Below are positions 42,646 to 50,323 of a stretch of DNA of 64,000 bases, one piece after another. The notes under the pieces are model-generated. The model was not told the DNA's origin. It ran no database searches and was given only the letters and a program-made list of their open reading frames with translations. A program made the position numbers and the translations under genes. The DNA comes from RBG-16-66-20 sp052386675 (GTDB lineage Bacteria > Pseudomonadota > Gammaproteobacteria > Burkholderiales > SG8-39), in contig JBQTJX010000003.1 in assembly GCA_052386675.1 (NCBI GenBank), positions 1 to 64,000 on the forward strand, read 5' to 3'. Position 1 is the first letter of the stretch. Each line of letters opens with the position of its first letter.

Positions 42646-43830
42646 CTAATCGGCCTTCGCTTCTTCCAGCCCGAACACCTGGCGCAGGTAGGCGAGATAG
42701 CCGGGGTCCTTGCTCACGGTCTTGCCCGGCGCGTCGGAGACCTTCGCCACCGGCTGTCCGTTGCACTCGGTCATCTTGATGACGATGTTGATCGGTTCGT
42801 ATCCGAGGTCGTTGGTCAGGTTGGTGCCGATGCCGAACGAGGTCAGGGCGCGGCCCTGGAATCGGCGCGCAATTTCGATCGCGACCGGCACGGTCAGCTG
42901 GTCGGAGAAAATCAGAGTCTTGGTGCGCGGGTCGACGCGGTTCCTGCGGTAGTGCTCTATCAGGCGCTCGCCCCAGGTGAACGGATCGCCCGAGTCATGG
43001 CGCGCGCCGTCGAACAGCTTGCAGAAGTACATGTCGAAGTCGCGCAGGAATGCATCCGTCCCATAGGTGTCGGAAATGGCGATGCCGAGGTCGCCGCGGT
43101 ACTCCTTCGCCCAGACATCGAAGGCGAAGACCTGCGAATCGCGCAGCCTCGGGCCCAGCGCCTGGCAGGCCTGCATGTATTCGTGCGCCAGGGTGCCCAG
43201 CGGCGTGACGCCGTGCTTCTTCGCCAGCCACACGTTGGAGGTCCCCGCAAAGCGCTCCGGGATCTCGCGCTTGAAGGTCGAAATCACCTCGTCGTGCCAG
43301 GCGCGCGAGAAGCGCCGGCGCGTGCCGTAGTCCGAGACCAGGAACACGAAGCCCGGCTCCAGCGCGCGCACCTGGTCGATCTTCGCCTTCAGGCGGCGCC
43401 GGCCCTCGTCCAGATCGGGCCTGGGCTGCGTGCGGCGGAAATAGACCTCGGAGACGATCGCCAGCACCGGGATCTCGTACATGATGGTATGCAGCCACGG
43501 CCCCCGGATGGATATCTCCAGCCCCGGCGGCTGCGTCGTGCGCTCGACCTTGATGTACTTCTCGTTGAACTGGAACAGCCCCAGGAAATCCACGAAATCG
43601 GATTTCATGAAGCGCAGGCCGCTCAGGTAGGCGAGTTCGTCCTCGCGGAAGCGCATCCGGCACAGGTCCGCGATGCCGGCGCGGATCTCGTCTGCGTGCG
43701 GCGCCAGGTCCACGCCCTCGGTGCGGCACTTGAACACGTACTCCACCTGCGCGCCGGGGAAGTGGTGCAGCACCACCTGCATCATGGTGAATTTGTACAG
43801 ATCGGTGTCGAGCAGGGACTCGATGAGCAT
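42646..43830 (-). CDS. pncB: Nicotinate phosphoribosyltransferase
   Basis: A 394 aa enzyme of the Preiss-Handler NAD salvage route that makes nicotinate mononucleotide from nicotinate and PRPP. LLDTDLYKFTMMQVVLHHFP, FLVSDYGTRRRFSRAWHDEV, GTSNVWLAKKHGVTPLGTLAHEYMQA and SFGIGTNLTND are diagnostic. The ATG at 43830 has no good ribosome site; TAGAAT lies 8 nt upstream. It is divergent from the SRAP gene across 33 bp. Confidence 0.95.
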   Translation of the reverse strand: MLIESLLDTDLYKFTMMQVVLHHFPGAQVEYVFKCRTEGVDLAPHADEIRAGIADLCRMRFREDELAYLSGLRFMKSDFVDFLGLFQFNEKYIKVERTTQPPGLEISIRGPWLHTIMYEIPVLAIVSEVYFRRTQPRPDLDEGRRRLKAKIDQVRALEPGFVFLVSDYGTRRRFSRAWHDEVISTFKREIPERFAGTSNVWLAKKHGVTPLGTLAHEYMQACQALGPRLRDSQVFAFDVWAKEYRGDLGIAISDTYGTDAFLRDFDMYFCKLFDGARHDSGDPFTWGERLIEHYRRNRVDPRTKTLIFSDQLTVPVAIEIARRFQGRALTSFGIGTNLTNDLGYEPINIVIKMTECNGQPVAKVSDAPGKTVSKDPGYLAYLRQVFGLEEAKAD

Positions 43831-43851
43831 GAAGTCGATTCTAACCCCTGC

Positions 43852-43857
43852 GATAAT
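43852..43857 (+). promoter_or_regulatory. Candidate -10 of the SRAP gene
   Basis: GATAAT ends 6 nt before the ATG at 43864, so transcription is predicted to start on or next to the A of the ATG (leaderless). No ribosome site is visible. Confidence 0.35.
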
Positions 43858-43863
43858 CCGGCG

Positions 43864-44508
43864 ATGTGCGGCCGCTACGCCCTCCACGCGAGTCCGGAAG
43901 TCGTCGCCCTGCAGTTCGGCCTGGCCTCCGTGCCTGCCTTCACTCCCCGGTACAACATCGCACCGACGGCGCAGATTATGGTGGTGCAGGACAGCGGCCC
44001 AGCCATGGTCAGGTGGGGTCTGGTGCCACGCTGGGCGAAGGACCCGTCCATTGGCGTTCGCATGAACAACGCCCGCGCCGAGACGGTAGCCGAGAAGCCG
44101 TCCTTTCGCGAGGCGTTCCGCAAGCGCCGCTGCCTGATTCCGGCCAGTGGCTTCTACGAGTGGAAGCTGGAGGGCAAGCTGAAGCAGCCGTACTACGTCC
44201 GTCCCGCGGCGGGCGAGCTGTTTGCCTTTGCCGGCCTCTGGGAGCGCTGGGAAGGACCCGGCGGGCCGCTGCAGACCTGCGCGGTGATCACCACGGAGGC
44301 GAACACCGCCATGGCGCCAATCCACGACCGCATGCCGGTGATCCTGGACCCGGCGCACTACCAGGCCTGGCTGGCCGGTAGCGCGCCCTTGCAGCCCCTG
44401 CTGATTCCCTGCACGCCGGCCGCCATCTCGGTTTACAGGGTGTCGAGGGCGGTCAACGATGCGCGTCGGGACAACCCCGGCCTGGTCGATGCCGAAGGCA
44501 CTATGTAA
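43864..44508 (+). CDS. SOS response-associated peptidase (SRAP/YedK/HMCES family)
   Basis: A 214 aa protein that shields abasic sites in single-stranded DNA by a thiazolidine link through Cys2. MCGRY at the N-terminus (Cys2), RMNNARAET (Asn69), SGFYEWK (Glu99) and PIHDRMPVIL (His154) are all intact. The stop TAA is embedded in a 20-bp palindrome and lexA begins 84 bp later. It needs removal of Met1 to work. No LexA box is seen before it. Confidence 0.92.
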   Translation: MCGRYALHASPEVVALQFGLASVPAFTPRYNIAPTAQIMVVQDSGPAMVRWGLVPRWAKDPSIGVRMNNARAETVAEKPSFREAFRKRRCLIPASGFYEWKLEGKLKQPYYVRPAAGELFAFAGLWERWEGPGGPLQTCAVITTEANTAMAPIHDRMPVILDPAHYQAWLAGSAPLQPLLIPCTPAAISVYRVSRAVNDARRDNPGLVDAEGTM

Positions 44509-44522
44509 CCGATCGGTTACAT
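44503..44522. promoter_or_regulatory. Perfect 20-bp palindrome, copy 2
   Basis: ATGTAACCGATCGGTTACAT, perfect over 20 bp, contains the TAA of the SRAP gene and ends 9 bp before the lexA -35. The central 18 bp are identical to 20533-20550. Confidence 0.6.
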
Positions 44523-44531
44523 CTGGCCCAC

Positions 44532-44559
44532 TTGCAGGACTGCCGATACTGGATATAAT
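44532..44559 (+). promoter_or_regulatory. lexA promoter
   Basis: A perfect TATAAT at 44554-44559 with TTGCAG at 44532-44537 and a 16-bp spacer. Predicted start near 44566, just before the LexA box. Confidence 0.65.
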
Positions 44560-44566
44560 GCCATCA

Positions 44567-44582
44567 CTGAACAAGCAGACAG
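44567..44582 (+). promoter_or_regulatory. LexA box of lexA (one mismatch)
   Basis: CTGA-ACAAGCAG-ACAG fits the CTGT-N8-ACAG consensus with one mismatch. It lies just after the -10 and overlaps the AGGAGGG ribosome site of lexA, as expected for autorepression. Confidence 0.65.
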
Positions 44583-44592
44583 GAGGGCAGCC

Positions 44593-45222
44593 ATGTCCGA
44601 ACCGCTCACCGAACGCCAGGGCGAGATCCTGCGCCTGATCAAGGAACTCACCGAAGTATCCGGCTTTCCCCCGACCCGCGCCGAGATCGCCGAGCGCATG
44701 GGCTTTCGTTCAGTGAATGCCGCCGAGCAGCACCTGCGCGCGCTGGAACGCAAGGGGGCGCTCGACATCTCGGCCGGATCCTCCCGTGGCATCCGGGTGC
44801 GCGAGCGCGGTGGCCCGAAGGTCGGCCGGCTGATGGAACTGCCGGTGATTGGCCGGGTGGCGGCCGGTTCCCCCATCCTTGCCGAGGAGCACGTGCAGGC
44901 GCGCTACCAGGTGGATCCGAACCTGTTCACCCCGCGTGCGGACTACCTGCTGAAGGTGCGCGGCCTGTCCATGCGCGACGCCGGCATCTTCGAGGGCGAC
45001 CTGCTGGCGGTGCACCGGACGCACGAGGCGCACAGCGGCCAGGTGGTCGTGGCGCGGCTCGCCGACGAAGTCACCGTGAAGCGCTTCAAGCGCCGCGGGA
45101 ACGCCATCCAGCTGATGCCGGAGAACCCTGATTTCGAGCCCATCGAAGTGGACGCACGGGACGAGAACTTCGCCATCGAGGGTGTGGCGGTCGGCGTGAT
45201 CCGTGCCGGCAAAGGTTTGTAA
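44593..45222 (+). CDS. lexA: SOS repressor LexA
   Basis: A 209 aa repressor with an N-terminal winged helix (LTERQGEILRLIKELTEVSGFPPTRAEIAERM; recognition helix near SVNAAEQHL) and a C-terminal S24 autoprotease. The cleavage site is Ala91-Gly92 (GRVAAGSP), the nucleophile Ser126 (GLSMRD) and the base Lys163 (VTVKRF). AGGAGGG gives a strong ribosome site. It controls itself and most likely the mutasome at 50324-55266. Confidence 0.97.
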   Translation: MSEPLTERQGEILRLIKELTEVSGFPPTRAEIAERMGFRSVNAAEQHLRALERKGALDISAGSSRGIRVRERGGPKVGRLMELPVIGRVAAGSPILAEEHVQARYQVDPNLFTPRADYLLKVRGLSMRDAGIFEGDLLAVHRTHEAHSGQVVVARLADEVTVKRFKRRGNAIQLMPENPDFEPIEVDARDENFAIEGVAVGVIRAGKGL

Positions 45223-45282
45223 TACCGGCGGGTAGCCGTCGCATTTCCGCACCCGGATGGGGCACGGCGCGGGGCCTGCCTC

Positions 45283-45288
45283 TATAAT
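45283..45288 (+). promoter_or_regulatory. TATAAT of the histidine-kinase gene
   Basis: A perfect TATAAT 16 nt before the ATG at 45305, predicting a leader of about 10 nt. No convincing -35. Confidence 0.4.
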
Positions 45289-45304
45289 CGGTCGCTCCAT
45301 CCCC

Positions 45305-47128
45305 ATGGTCGATCCCGTCGCTTCCAGCAACGTCGCACTCGCCGCCACTGCCCGCGGCGCCGGCGATTCCGTCGATCCGCGCAACGTGCTCGCGGACCGT
45401 GTCGACCAGCTCTATTCGCAACTGCCGCTGGGCCTGGCCGGGACCATCGTCGTCGGCTCCGTCGCCAGTTTCGAACTGCGCCAGGGCCGCTTCCAGGAAC
45501 TGGTCGCCGGCTGGGGCATGCTGGTGTTCCTGATCACGGCCGCCCGGCTGGGCCTGTACCTGGGCTACCGCCGCAGCGCCAACCATGCCGCAAATGCCGG
45601 CCAGTGGCTGCGCTGGCTGGGGATCGGCGCACTCGCGAGCGGCGCCACCTGGGGCATCGCCGCGGCGATCTTCTTCCCCTCCCACGCCGACGAGCAGCAG
45701 GTGTTCCTCGCCCTGATTCTCACCGGCGTGCTCTCGGGCGGCATCCCGATGTACGCCGCGTCATGGCCGATGTTCGCCGCCTACGCCGGCGGCATCGCAC
45801 TGCCCTTCACCTATGTGCTCGCCACCTTCGGCAATCGCCTGTTCACCGAAATCGCGCTGCTGGTGCCGGCGTTCTATGCCATCACGGTCGGCATCGCCTG
45901 GCGCCTGAACCAGGTATTCGACTCGGGCTACCGCCTGCGCCATGCCTACGGCCGCCTGACCGAGGACTACACCTCGCTGAACCGCCGCCTGCAGCAGCAG
46001 CTGGGCGAGCTCGGGGAGGCCAGGCGCCAGGTGGAGGCTTCGGGGCGCAAACTGACGCTGTTCGCCGAGCGCTCGCCGATCGCGGTCATCGAGTTCGACC
46101 CCGAGGCACGCATCCAGCAGGTCAATCATGCCACCGAACTGCTGTTCGGCTACAACGCCAGCGAACTCACCGGGCAACCGGCGAACAAGCTGATCCTGCA
46201 GCAGTTCCATGCCGAGTTCGACGCGCAATGGCGCAGGATCATCGAGACGCGCGAGCCGGTGTCCGGCCTCAAGCTGCGCAATCCCCGCCGCGACGGCATC
46301 GCCATCATCTGCGAGTGGACCGTGACCCCGCTGGTGAACCCGGGAGGCGAGACGGTTGCGATCATTGCCCAGGGGCGCGACATCACCCAGGAACTGGAAG
46401 CCGAGCGGATGAAGAAGGAGTTCACCTCCACCCTGTCGCACGAACTGCGCACCCCGCTCACCTCCATCATCGGTTCGCTGCAGCTGATCAACTCCGGCGT
46501 GCTGGGCGAGCCGGACAAGGACATCAGCGAACTGACCACGGTCGCCGAACGCAACGCGCAGCGCCTGCTCGACCTGATCAACGATATCCTGGACATCGAG
46601 AAGATCGAGTCGGGCAAGCTCTCGCTGGTGCCCGAGGAGCTGCAGCTTGAAGAACTGGTGCGCGAGTCGCTGGTGCTCAATCGCGCCTTCGGTGAGCGCT
46701 TCAAGGTGCGCTTCGAGTTCCCGGGCGGGCCGGCTTCCGCGCGCGTCCATGTCGACCGCAAGCGCGTGCTGCAGGTGCTCACCAACCTGCTGTCGAACGC
46801 GGCCAAGTTCTCGCCCGAGGGCGGTACCGTGGACATCAGCATGACGCTCTCCGGCGACCGGGTGCGCCTCGGCGTGCACGACCGGGGCCCCGGCATTCCG
46901 GAGAGCTTTCGCTCGCGCATATTCAGCCGGTTCGCGCAGGCCGATTCCGCGTTCACGCGCCAGAAGGGCGGCACCGGCCTGGGCCTGGCCATCTGCAAGC
47001 ACATGATCGAGTTGATGGAAGGAACCATCGGCTTCGAGGACCGCGAGGGTGGCGGCACCACGTTCTGGTTCGAGTTCCCCCTGGCCGCCCCTGCCGTACC
47101 CGCCCCGGCCACCCCCGGACCCACCTGA
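45305..47128 (+). CDS. Membrane sensor histidine kinase with PAS domain
   Basis: A 607 aa protein. Residues ~35-210 hold about six TM helices without a large periplasmic loop, so the sensed signal is probably in the membrane or cytoplasm. A short coiled coil and a PAS domain (LFAERSPIAVIEFDPEARIQ) follow, then HisKA with phospho-acceptor His379 (SHELRTPL), and HATPase_c (N box LTNLLSNAAKF, G boxes DRGPGIPE and GGTGLGLAICKHM). There is no receiver domain. A lone receiver gene follows 7 bp downstream, so they form a pair. Confidence 0.92.
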   Translation: MVDPVASSNVALAATARGAGDSVDPRNVLADRVDQLYSQLPLGLAGTIVVGSVASFELRQGRFQELVAGWGMLVFLITAARLGLYLGYRRSANHAANAGQWLRWLGIGALASGATWGIAAAIFFPSHADEQQVFLALILTGVLSGGIPMYAASWPMFAAYAGGIALPFTYVLATFGNRLFTEIALLVPAFYAITVGIAWRLNQVFDSGYRLRHAYGRLTEDYTSLNRRLQQQLGELGEARRQVEASGRKLTLFAERSPIAVIEFDPEARIQQVNHATELLFGYNASELTGQPANKLILQQFHAEFDAQWRRIIETREPVSGLKLRNPRRDGIAIICEWTVTPLVNPGGETVAIIAQGRDITQELEAERMKKEFTSTLSHELRTPLTSIIGSLQLINSGVLGEPDKDISELTTVAERNAQRLLDLINDILDIEKIESGKLSLVPEELQLEELVRESLVLNRAFGERFKVRFEFPGGPASARVHVDRKRVLQVLTNLLSNAAKFSPEGGTVDISMTLSGDRVRLGVHDRGPGIPESFRSRIFSRFAQADSAFTRQKGGTGLGLAICKHMIELMEGTIGFEDREGGGTTFWFEFPLAAPAVPAPATPGPT

Positions 47129-47135
47129 GGAATCC

Positions 47136-47525
47136 ATGCCCGCCACGCCGCTCACCCGAATCTGCTACGTCGAGGACGACGAGGACATCCAGCGCATCGT
47201 TCGCATGTCGCTCGAGCGCATCGGCAAGTTCACCGTCGAAGTGGTCGGCGATCCGCTCAAGGCCATCGACGCCATCACTGCCTTCAAGCCTGATCTGGTG
47301 ATGCTGGACTGGATGATGCCGGGTATGGACGGTCCGACCCTGTTCAAGAAGATGAAGACGCTCGACCAGACCAAGGGGCTGCCGGTGGTGTTCATCACCG
47401 CCAAGGCCTCCAGCGCGGAAATGAACGAGTTGCACGCGCTGGGCGCGGCCGGCGCCATCTCCAAGCCGTTCTCGCCCAAGGACCTCCCGGACCAGCTGCG
47501 CAAGGTCTGGGCCGCGCTGCCCTGA
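47136..47525 (+). CDS. Single-domain response regulator (CheY-like)
   Basis: A 129 aa receiver without an output domain. Acidic pocket VEDDED, phospho-acceptor Asp58 (LVMLDWMMPGMDG), Thr in FITAKAS, and Lys in SKPFSPKDL. GAGGA ribosome site. It probably passes phosphate from the kinase to the Hpt protein or acts by binding. Its stop is one base from the stop of the convergent receiver-kinase gene. Confidence 0.92.
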   Translation: MPATPLTRICYVEDDEDIQRIVRMSLERIGKFTVEVVGDPLKAIDAITAFKPDLVMLDWMMPGMDGPTLFKKMKTLDQTKGLPVVFITAKASSAEMNELHALGAAGAISKPFSPKDLPDQLRKVWAALP

Positions 47526-47526
47526 G

Positions 47527-48804
47527 CTAGCTGAGCTTCTGCGTCCTCTCGGCGCCGAAGGCGCCGGTGCCCTGGTAGTACTTGCGCGAGAGGAAGCCGA
47601 TGACCTCGTCGGCGTTCCTGAAGCGCGCGTCGCGGTCCTTCTCCAGCAGTTTGTCCATCATCGGCTGGAAGCGCTCCAGGTGCGCCGGAAGCAGCGGCGG
47701 CTGCGTGTTCATGTGATGCAGCGCGACCTCGACCGCGGTCTCGCCGTCGAACAGGTGCTCACCGACGATCATCTGGTAGAACAGCACCCCGGCGCTGTAG
47801 ATGTCCGTTCGAAGATCAAGGGCAAGGCTCCGTACCTGCTCCGGACTCATGTAGCGCGGCGTGCCGAGGATCTCGCCGGCGCCGGTGCGGTCGATGGCGT
47901 CGATGTGCTTGGCAATGCCGAAGTCCACGATGGCGAGGCTGCCATCGGCGCGGAACATCAGGTTCTGCGGCTTCAGGTCCCGGTGCAGGATGCCCTGCTC
48001 GTGGATGTCGCCCAGCGCGAACATCAACTCGCGGAAGATGCGCATCGCCTCCTCCGGTTGCATCGACTTGCCGTCCAGGCGCTGGCTGAGGTCGCCGCCG
48101 TCGAAGAACTCCATCACCAGGTAGGCGTGGTCGCCGGAGACGCCGTGGCCGTGGATGCGCGCGACGTGACGGCTGGTGATCCGGGTGATGAGGTTGTACT
48201 CCTCGACAAAGCGCTCCAGCGCCTTCTGGTCCTTCATCACCTCGCTGCGCAGGATCTTGACCACAAGCGGCTCGTCATCGGAATCGCGCGAGGCAAGGTA
48301 GACGCGCGACATGCCGCCCTCGCCGATCAGGCGCAGGACGTTGATGCCGGGAATGCGGATGCGCGCACCCAGCAGGTGGCCTTCCATGCGCGCCACCATC
48401 TCCGGCGAGGCGGTGCGGTCGGTCTGGTGGCCCTGGCCGCGCGTCAGTTCGCGCACGGACGTCACCAGCCGCTCCCGTGTGAGTTCCTGTTTCCTCTGAT
48501 AATCGTCGGCGCCGGCCTTCATTGCGCGCACCGCGATGCTCTCGTTGCCCGCGCCGGTGAGAAACAGGATCGGCGGGCAGTGCGCGCGGCGCTTCAGGAG
48601 GTGCAGCCACTCCAGGCCATCGCCGCGCCCGAGCATGTAATCCAGAATGATGAGCGCGTAGTCCGCGAGCGGGAAGTTCTCGTCGGGCATGTCCTGCGCG
48701 AGCGGGTCGAGCGTGCCAACCTCCATCTCCGGCCATTCCTGCCTGAGGTAGTGGGCCAGCAGGTTGCGCAGGTCCTCGTCGTCGTCAATGATGAGGACGC
48801 GCAT
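47527..48804 (-). CDS. Receiver - Ser/Thr protein kinase fusion
   Basis: A 425 aa cytoplasmic protein: an N-terminal receiver (IIDDDED; Asp55 in IILDYMLGRGDG; Thr82; Lys104 in YQRKQEL, where the usual Lys-Pro has become Lys-Gln) and a eukaryotic-like kinase domain from ~155 with IGEGGMSRVYLA, Lys182, HRDLKPQN (Asp275), DFGIA (Asp293) and GTPRYMSPEQ. All catalytic residues are present. This places Ser/Thr phosphorylation under two-component control. The last residues (AFGAERTQKLS) are a flexible tail. It lies 9 bp downstream of the receiver-cyclase gene. Confidence 0.93.
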   Translation of the reverse strand: MRVLIIDDDEDLRNLLAHYLRQEWPEMEVGTLDPLAQDMPDENFPLADYALIILDYMLGRGDGLEWLHLLKRRAHCPPILFLTGAGNESIAVRAMKAGADDYQRKQELTRERLVTSVRELTRGQGHQTDRTASPEMVARMEGHLLGARIRIPGINVLRLIGEGGMSRVYLASRDSDDEPLVVKILRSEVMKDQKALERFVEEYNLITRITSRHVARIHGHGVSGDHAYLVMEFFDGGDLSQRLDGKSMQPEEAMRIFRELMFALGDIHEQGILHRDLKPQNLMFRADGSLAIVDFGIAKHIDAIDRTGAGEILGTPRYMSPEQVRSLALDLRTDIYSAGVLFYQMIVGEHLFDGETAVEVALHHMNTQPPLLPAHLERFQPMMDKLLEKDRDARFRNADEVIGFLSRKYYQGTGAFGAERTQKLS

Positions 48805-48813
48805 GGCTGCTTG

Positions 48814-49962
48814 CTAGGCCGCGACCTTCAATGCCAGCACGCCCACCGGGCCGGTCTTGCCCTTGAGCGCCATTTCGCGCCGGTCGAGGGTGGTGTCGCG
48901 ACCGAGCAGCCGGTCCAGCGACAGCGCGGCGCGCGGCCCGATCAGGATCTCGTTGGCCTTCGCGTTCTGCATCAGGCGCGCGGCCACGTTCACCGCGTCG
49001 CCGATGATGGTATAGCTCACGAAGCTGGGCGCGCCGACGTTGCCCGCCACCACCTCGCCCGCCTCGATGCCGATGCCGATGCCAAGGGAGAATCCATAGC
49101 GCGCCGCCCAGCGTGCGGCCACCGGCCCGAAGCGTTCGATCATGGTCCGCCCGCAGGCGACCGCGCGCTCCGCGGCGTCGGGTTGAGGCACCGGCACATT
49201 GAATCCGACCAGCAGGCTGTCCCCCGCCATGCTGAACACGGTGCCTTCATGGTCGTGCGCCGCCGAGGTGAGGACGGTGAAGAACTCGTTGAGCATCGGC
49301 ACGATGCTGGACACCGGCACGCTCTCCGACAGCCGCGTGAAGCCGCGCAGGTCGGCGAACAGCGCCACCACGGCCGTGCGCTCGCTGAGGTTGCGGAACA
49401 GGCTCTGGCTGCCGGCGGCGTCGCTCAGCACGCGCTCGGCGAGCTGCGGCGACAGGTAGCGAGAGAAGGTCTTGCGGATCGCCTCCTTCTCCTGCACCTC
49501 GGCAGCCAGGCGGCGCGCCTCCAGCTCCTTGCGGGTGTCGTGGAGCCGGCGCAGCGTCTTGACGCGCGCGATCAACTCCTCTCGCTTCACGGGCTTGGAA
49601 AGGAAGTCATCGGCGCCCGCCTCGATGCCGCGCACCCGGCTGTCCTGGTCCTCGAGCGCGGTCACCAGCACCACCGGGATCAGCGCCGTGCTCTCGTCGG
49701 CCTTGACGCGGCGGCAGATCTCGAAGCCGTCGGGCCCCGGCATCATGACGTCGCACAGCACCAGGTCCGGCGCCTCGGTCATGATTTTCATCAGCGCACT
49801 GTCGCCGTCGTGGGCAACCAGCGTTTCCAGGCCCTCGCGCTTGAGCCACATCTGCAGGAAGCCGGCCATGTCGGGGTCGTCGTCGACGACCAATACCCGG
49901 AATTGTTCCTGTACCGGCGAAGGCGCGGGGCCTTCTTTCCGATCCCCACCCGGTTCAGGCAT
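48814..49962 (-). CDS. Receiver - class III adenylate/guanylate cyclase
   Basis: A 382 aa protein: receiver (VLVVDDDPDMAG; Asp71 in LVLCDVMMPGPDG; KPVKREEL), a coiled-coil linker (KELEARRLAAEVQEKEAIRKTF) and a class III cyclase domain (VVALFADLRGFTRLSE for the metal-binding Asp, FSMAGDSLLVGFN, and SYTIIGDAVNVAARLMQNAK with Asn-x3-Arg). Arg in NVAARL fits the transition-state residue. The product, cAMP or cGMP, is not decided by sight. Overlaps the Hpt gene by 8 bp. Confidence 0.92.
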   Translation of the reverse strand: MPEPGGDRKEGPAPSPVQEQFRVLVVDDDPDMAGFLQMWLKREGLETLVAHDGDSALMKIMTEAPDLVLCDVMMPGPDGFEICRRVKADESTALIPVVLVTALEDQDSRVRGIEAGADDFLSKPVKREELIARVKTLRRLHDTRKELEARRLAAEVQEKEAIRKTFSRYLSPQLAERVLSDAAGSQSLFRNLSERTAVVALFADLRGFTRLSESVPVSSIVPMLNEFFTVLTSAAHDHEGTVFSMAGDSLLVGFNVPVPQPDAAERAVACGRTMIERFGPVAARWAARYGFSLGIGIGIEAGEVVAGNVGAPSFVSYTIIGDAVNVAARLMQNAKANEILIGPRAALSLDRLLGRDTTLDRREMALKGKTGPVGVLALKVAA

Positions 49963-50260
49963 AGACCACTTTGACTTTGGCCAGGTAGTCGGCGTAGTCG
50001 GCCAGGCAACGCTCGAGCGCCGCCTTGTCGGTGGCCTTGGCGTTGTCCTCGATCTGCTTGCCCAACGCCGAGACTTTCTCGAAGCCGTAGGAACTGCCCA
50101 CGCCCTTCATGCGATGGCCCAGCTGGCGCAGCTTCTCCATGTCGCCCTTGTCGAGTGCGGCGCGTAACGCCTCGGCCTCCCTGGCACGGTTGGACAGGAA
50201 GGTGGGCACCAGGTCTTCGAGGTCCGCCTGGACCGTGACAACGTAGGTTTCGTCGCTCAT
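49955..50260 (-). CDS. Hpt-domain phosphotransfer protein
   Basis: A 101 aa four-helix protein with the Hpt motif LGHRMKGVGSSYGFEKV; His49 is the phospho-acceptor. It is stand-alone. It is the first gene of the minus-strand signalling operon, followed by the receiver-cyclase and receiver-kinase, so it can carry phosphate from the lone receiver to the two fusion proteins. The ATG at 50260 lies 7 nt after a TATAAT (50268-50273), fitting leaderless expression. Confidence 0.9.
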   Translation of the reverse strand: MSDETYVVTVQADLEDLVPTFLSNRAREAEALRAALDKGDMEKLRQLGHRMKGVGSSYGFEKVSALGKQIEDNAKATDKAALERCLADYADYLAKVKVVYA

Positions 50261-50267
50261 GAGGGGC

Positions 50268-50273
50268 ATTATA
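50268..50273 (-). promoter_or_regulatory. TATAAT of the Hpt-cyclase-kinase operon
   Basis: On the minus strand a perfect TATAAT ends 7 nt before the Hpt ATG. The predicted start is the A of the ATG. No clear -35. Confidence 0.4.
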
Positions 50274-50323
50274 GGGAACATTGTCGGACATCCCTGCGCC
50301 GCGATCCGGCCCTGGTGTCAAGC

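Noticed and set aside
47680..49974. A 764-codon open frame opposite the receiver-kinase and receiver-cyclase genes
   Set aside because: It spans two well-supported genes and has a shadow-like amino acid composition.
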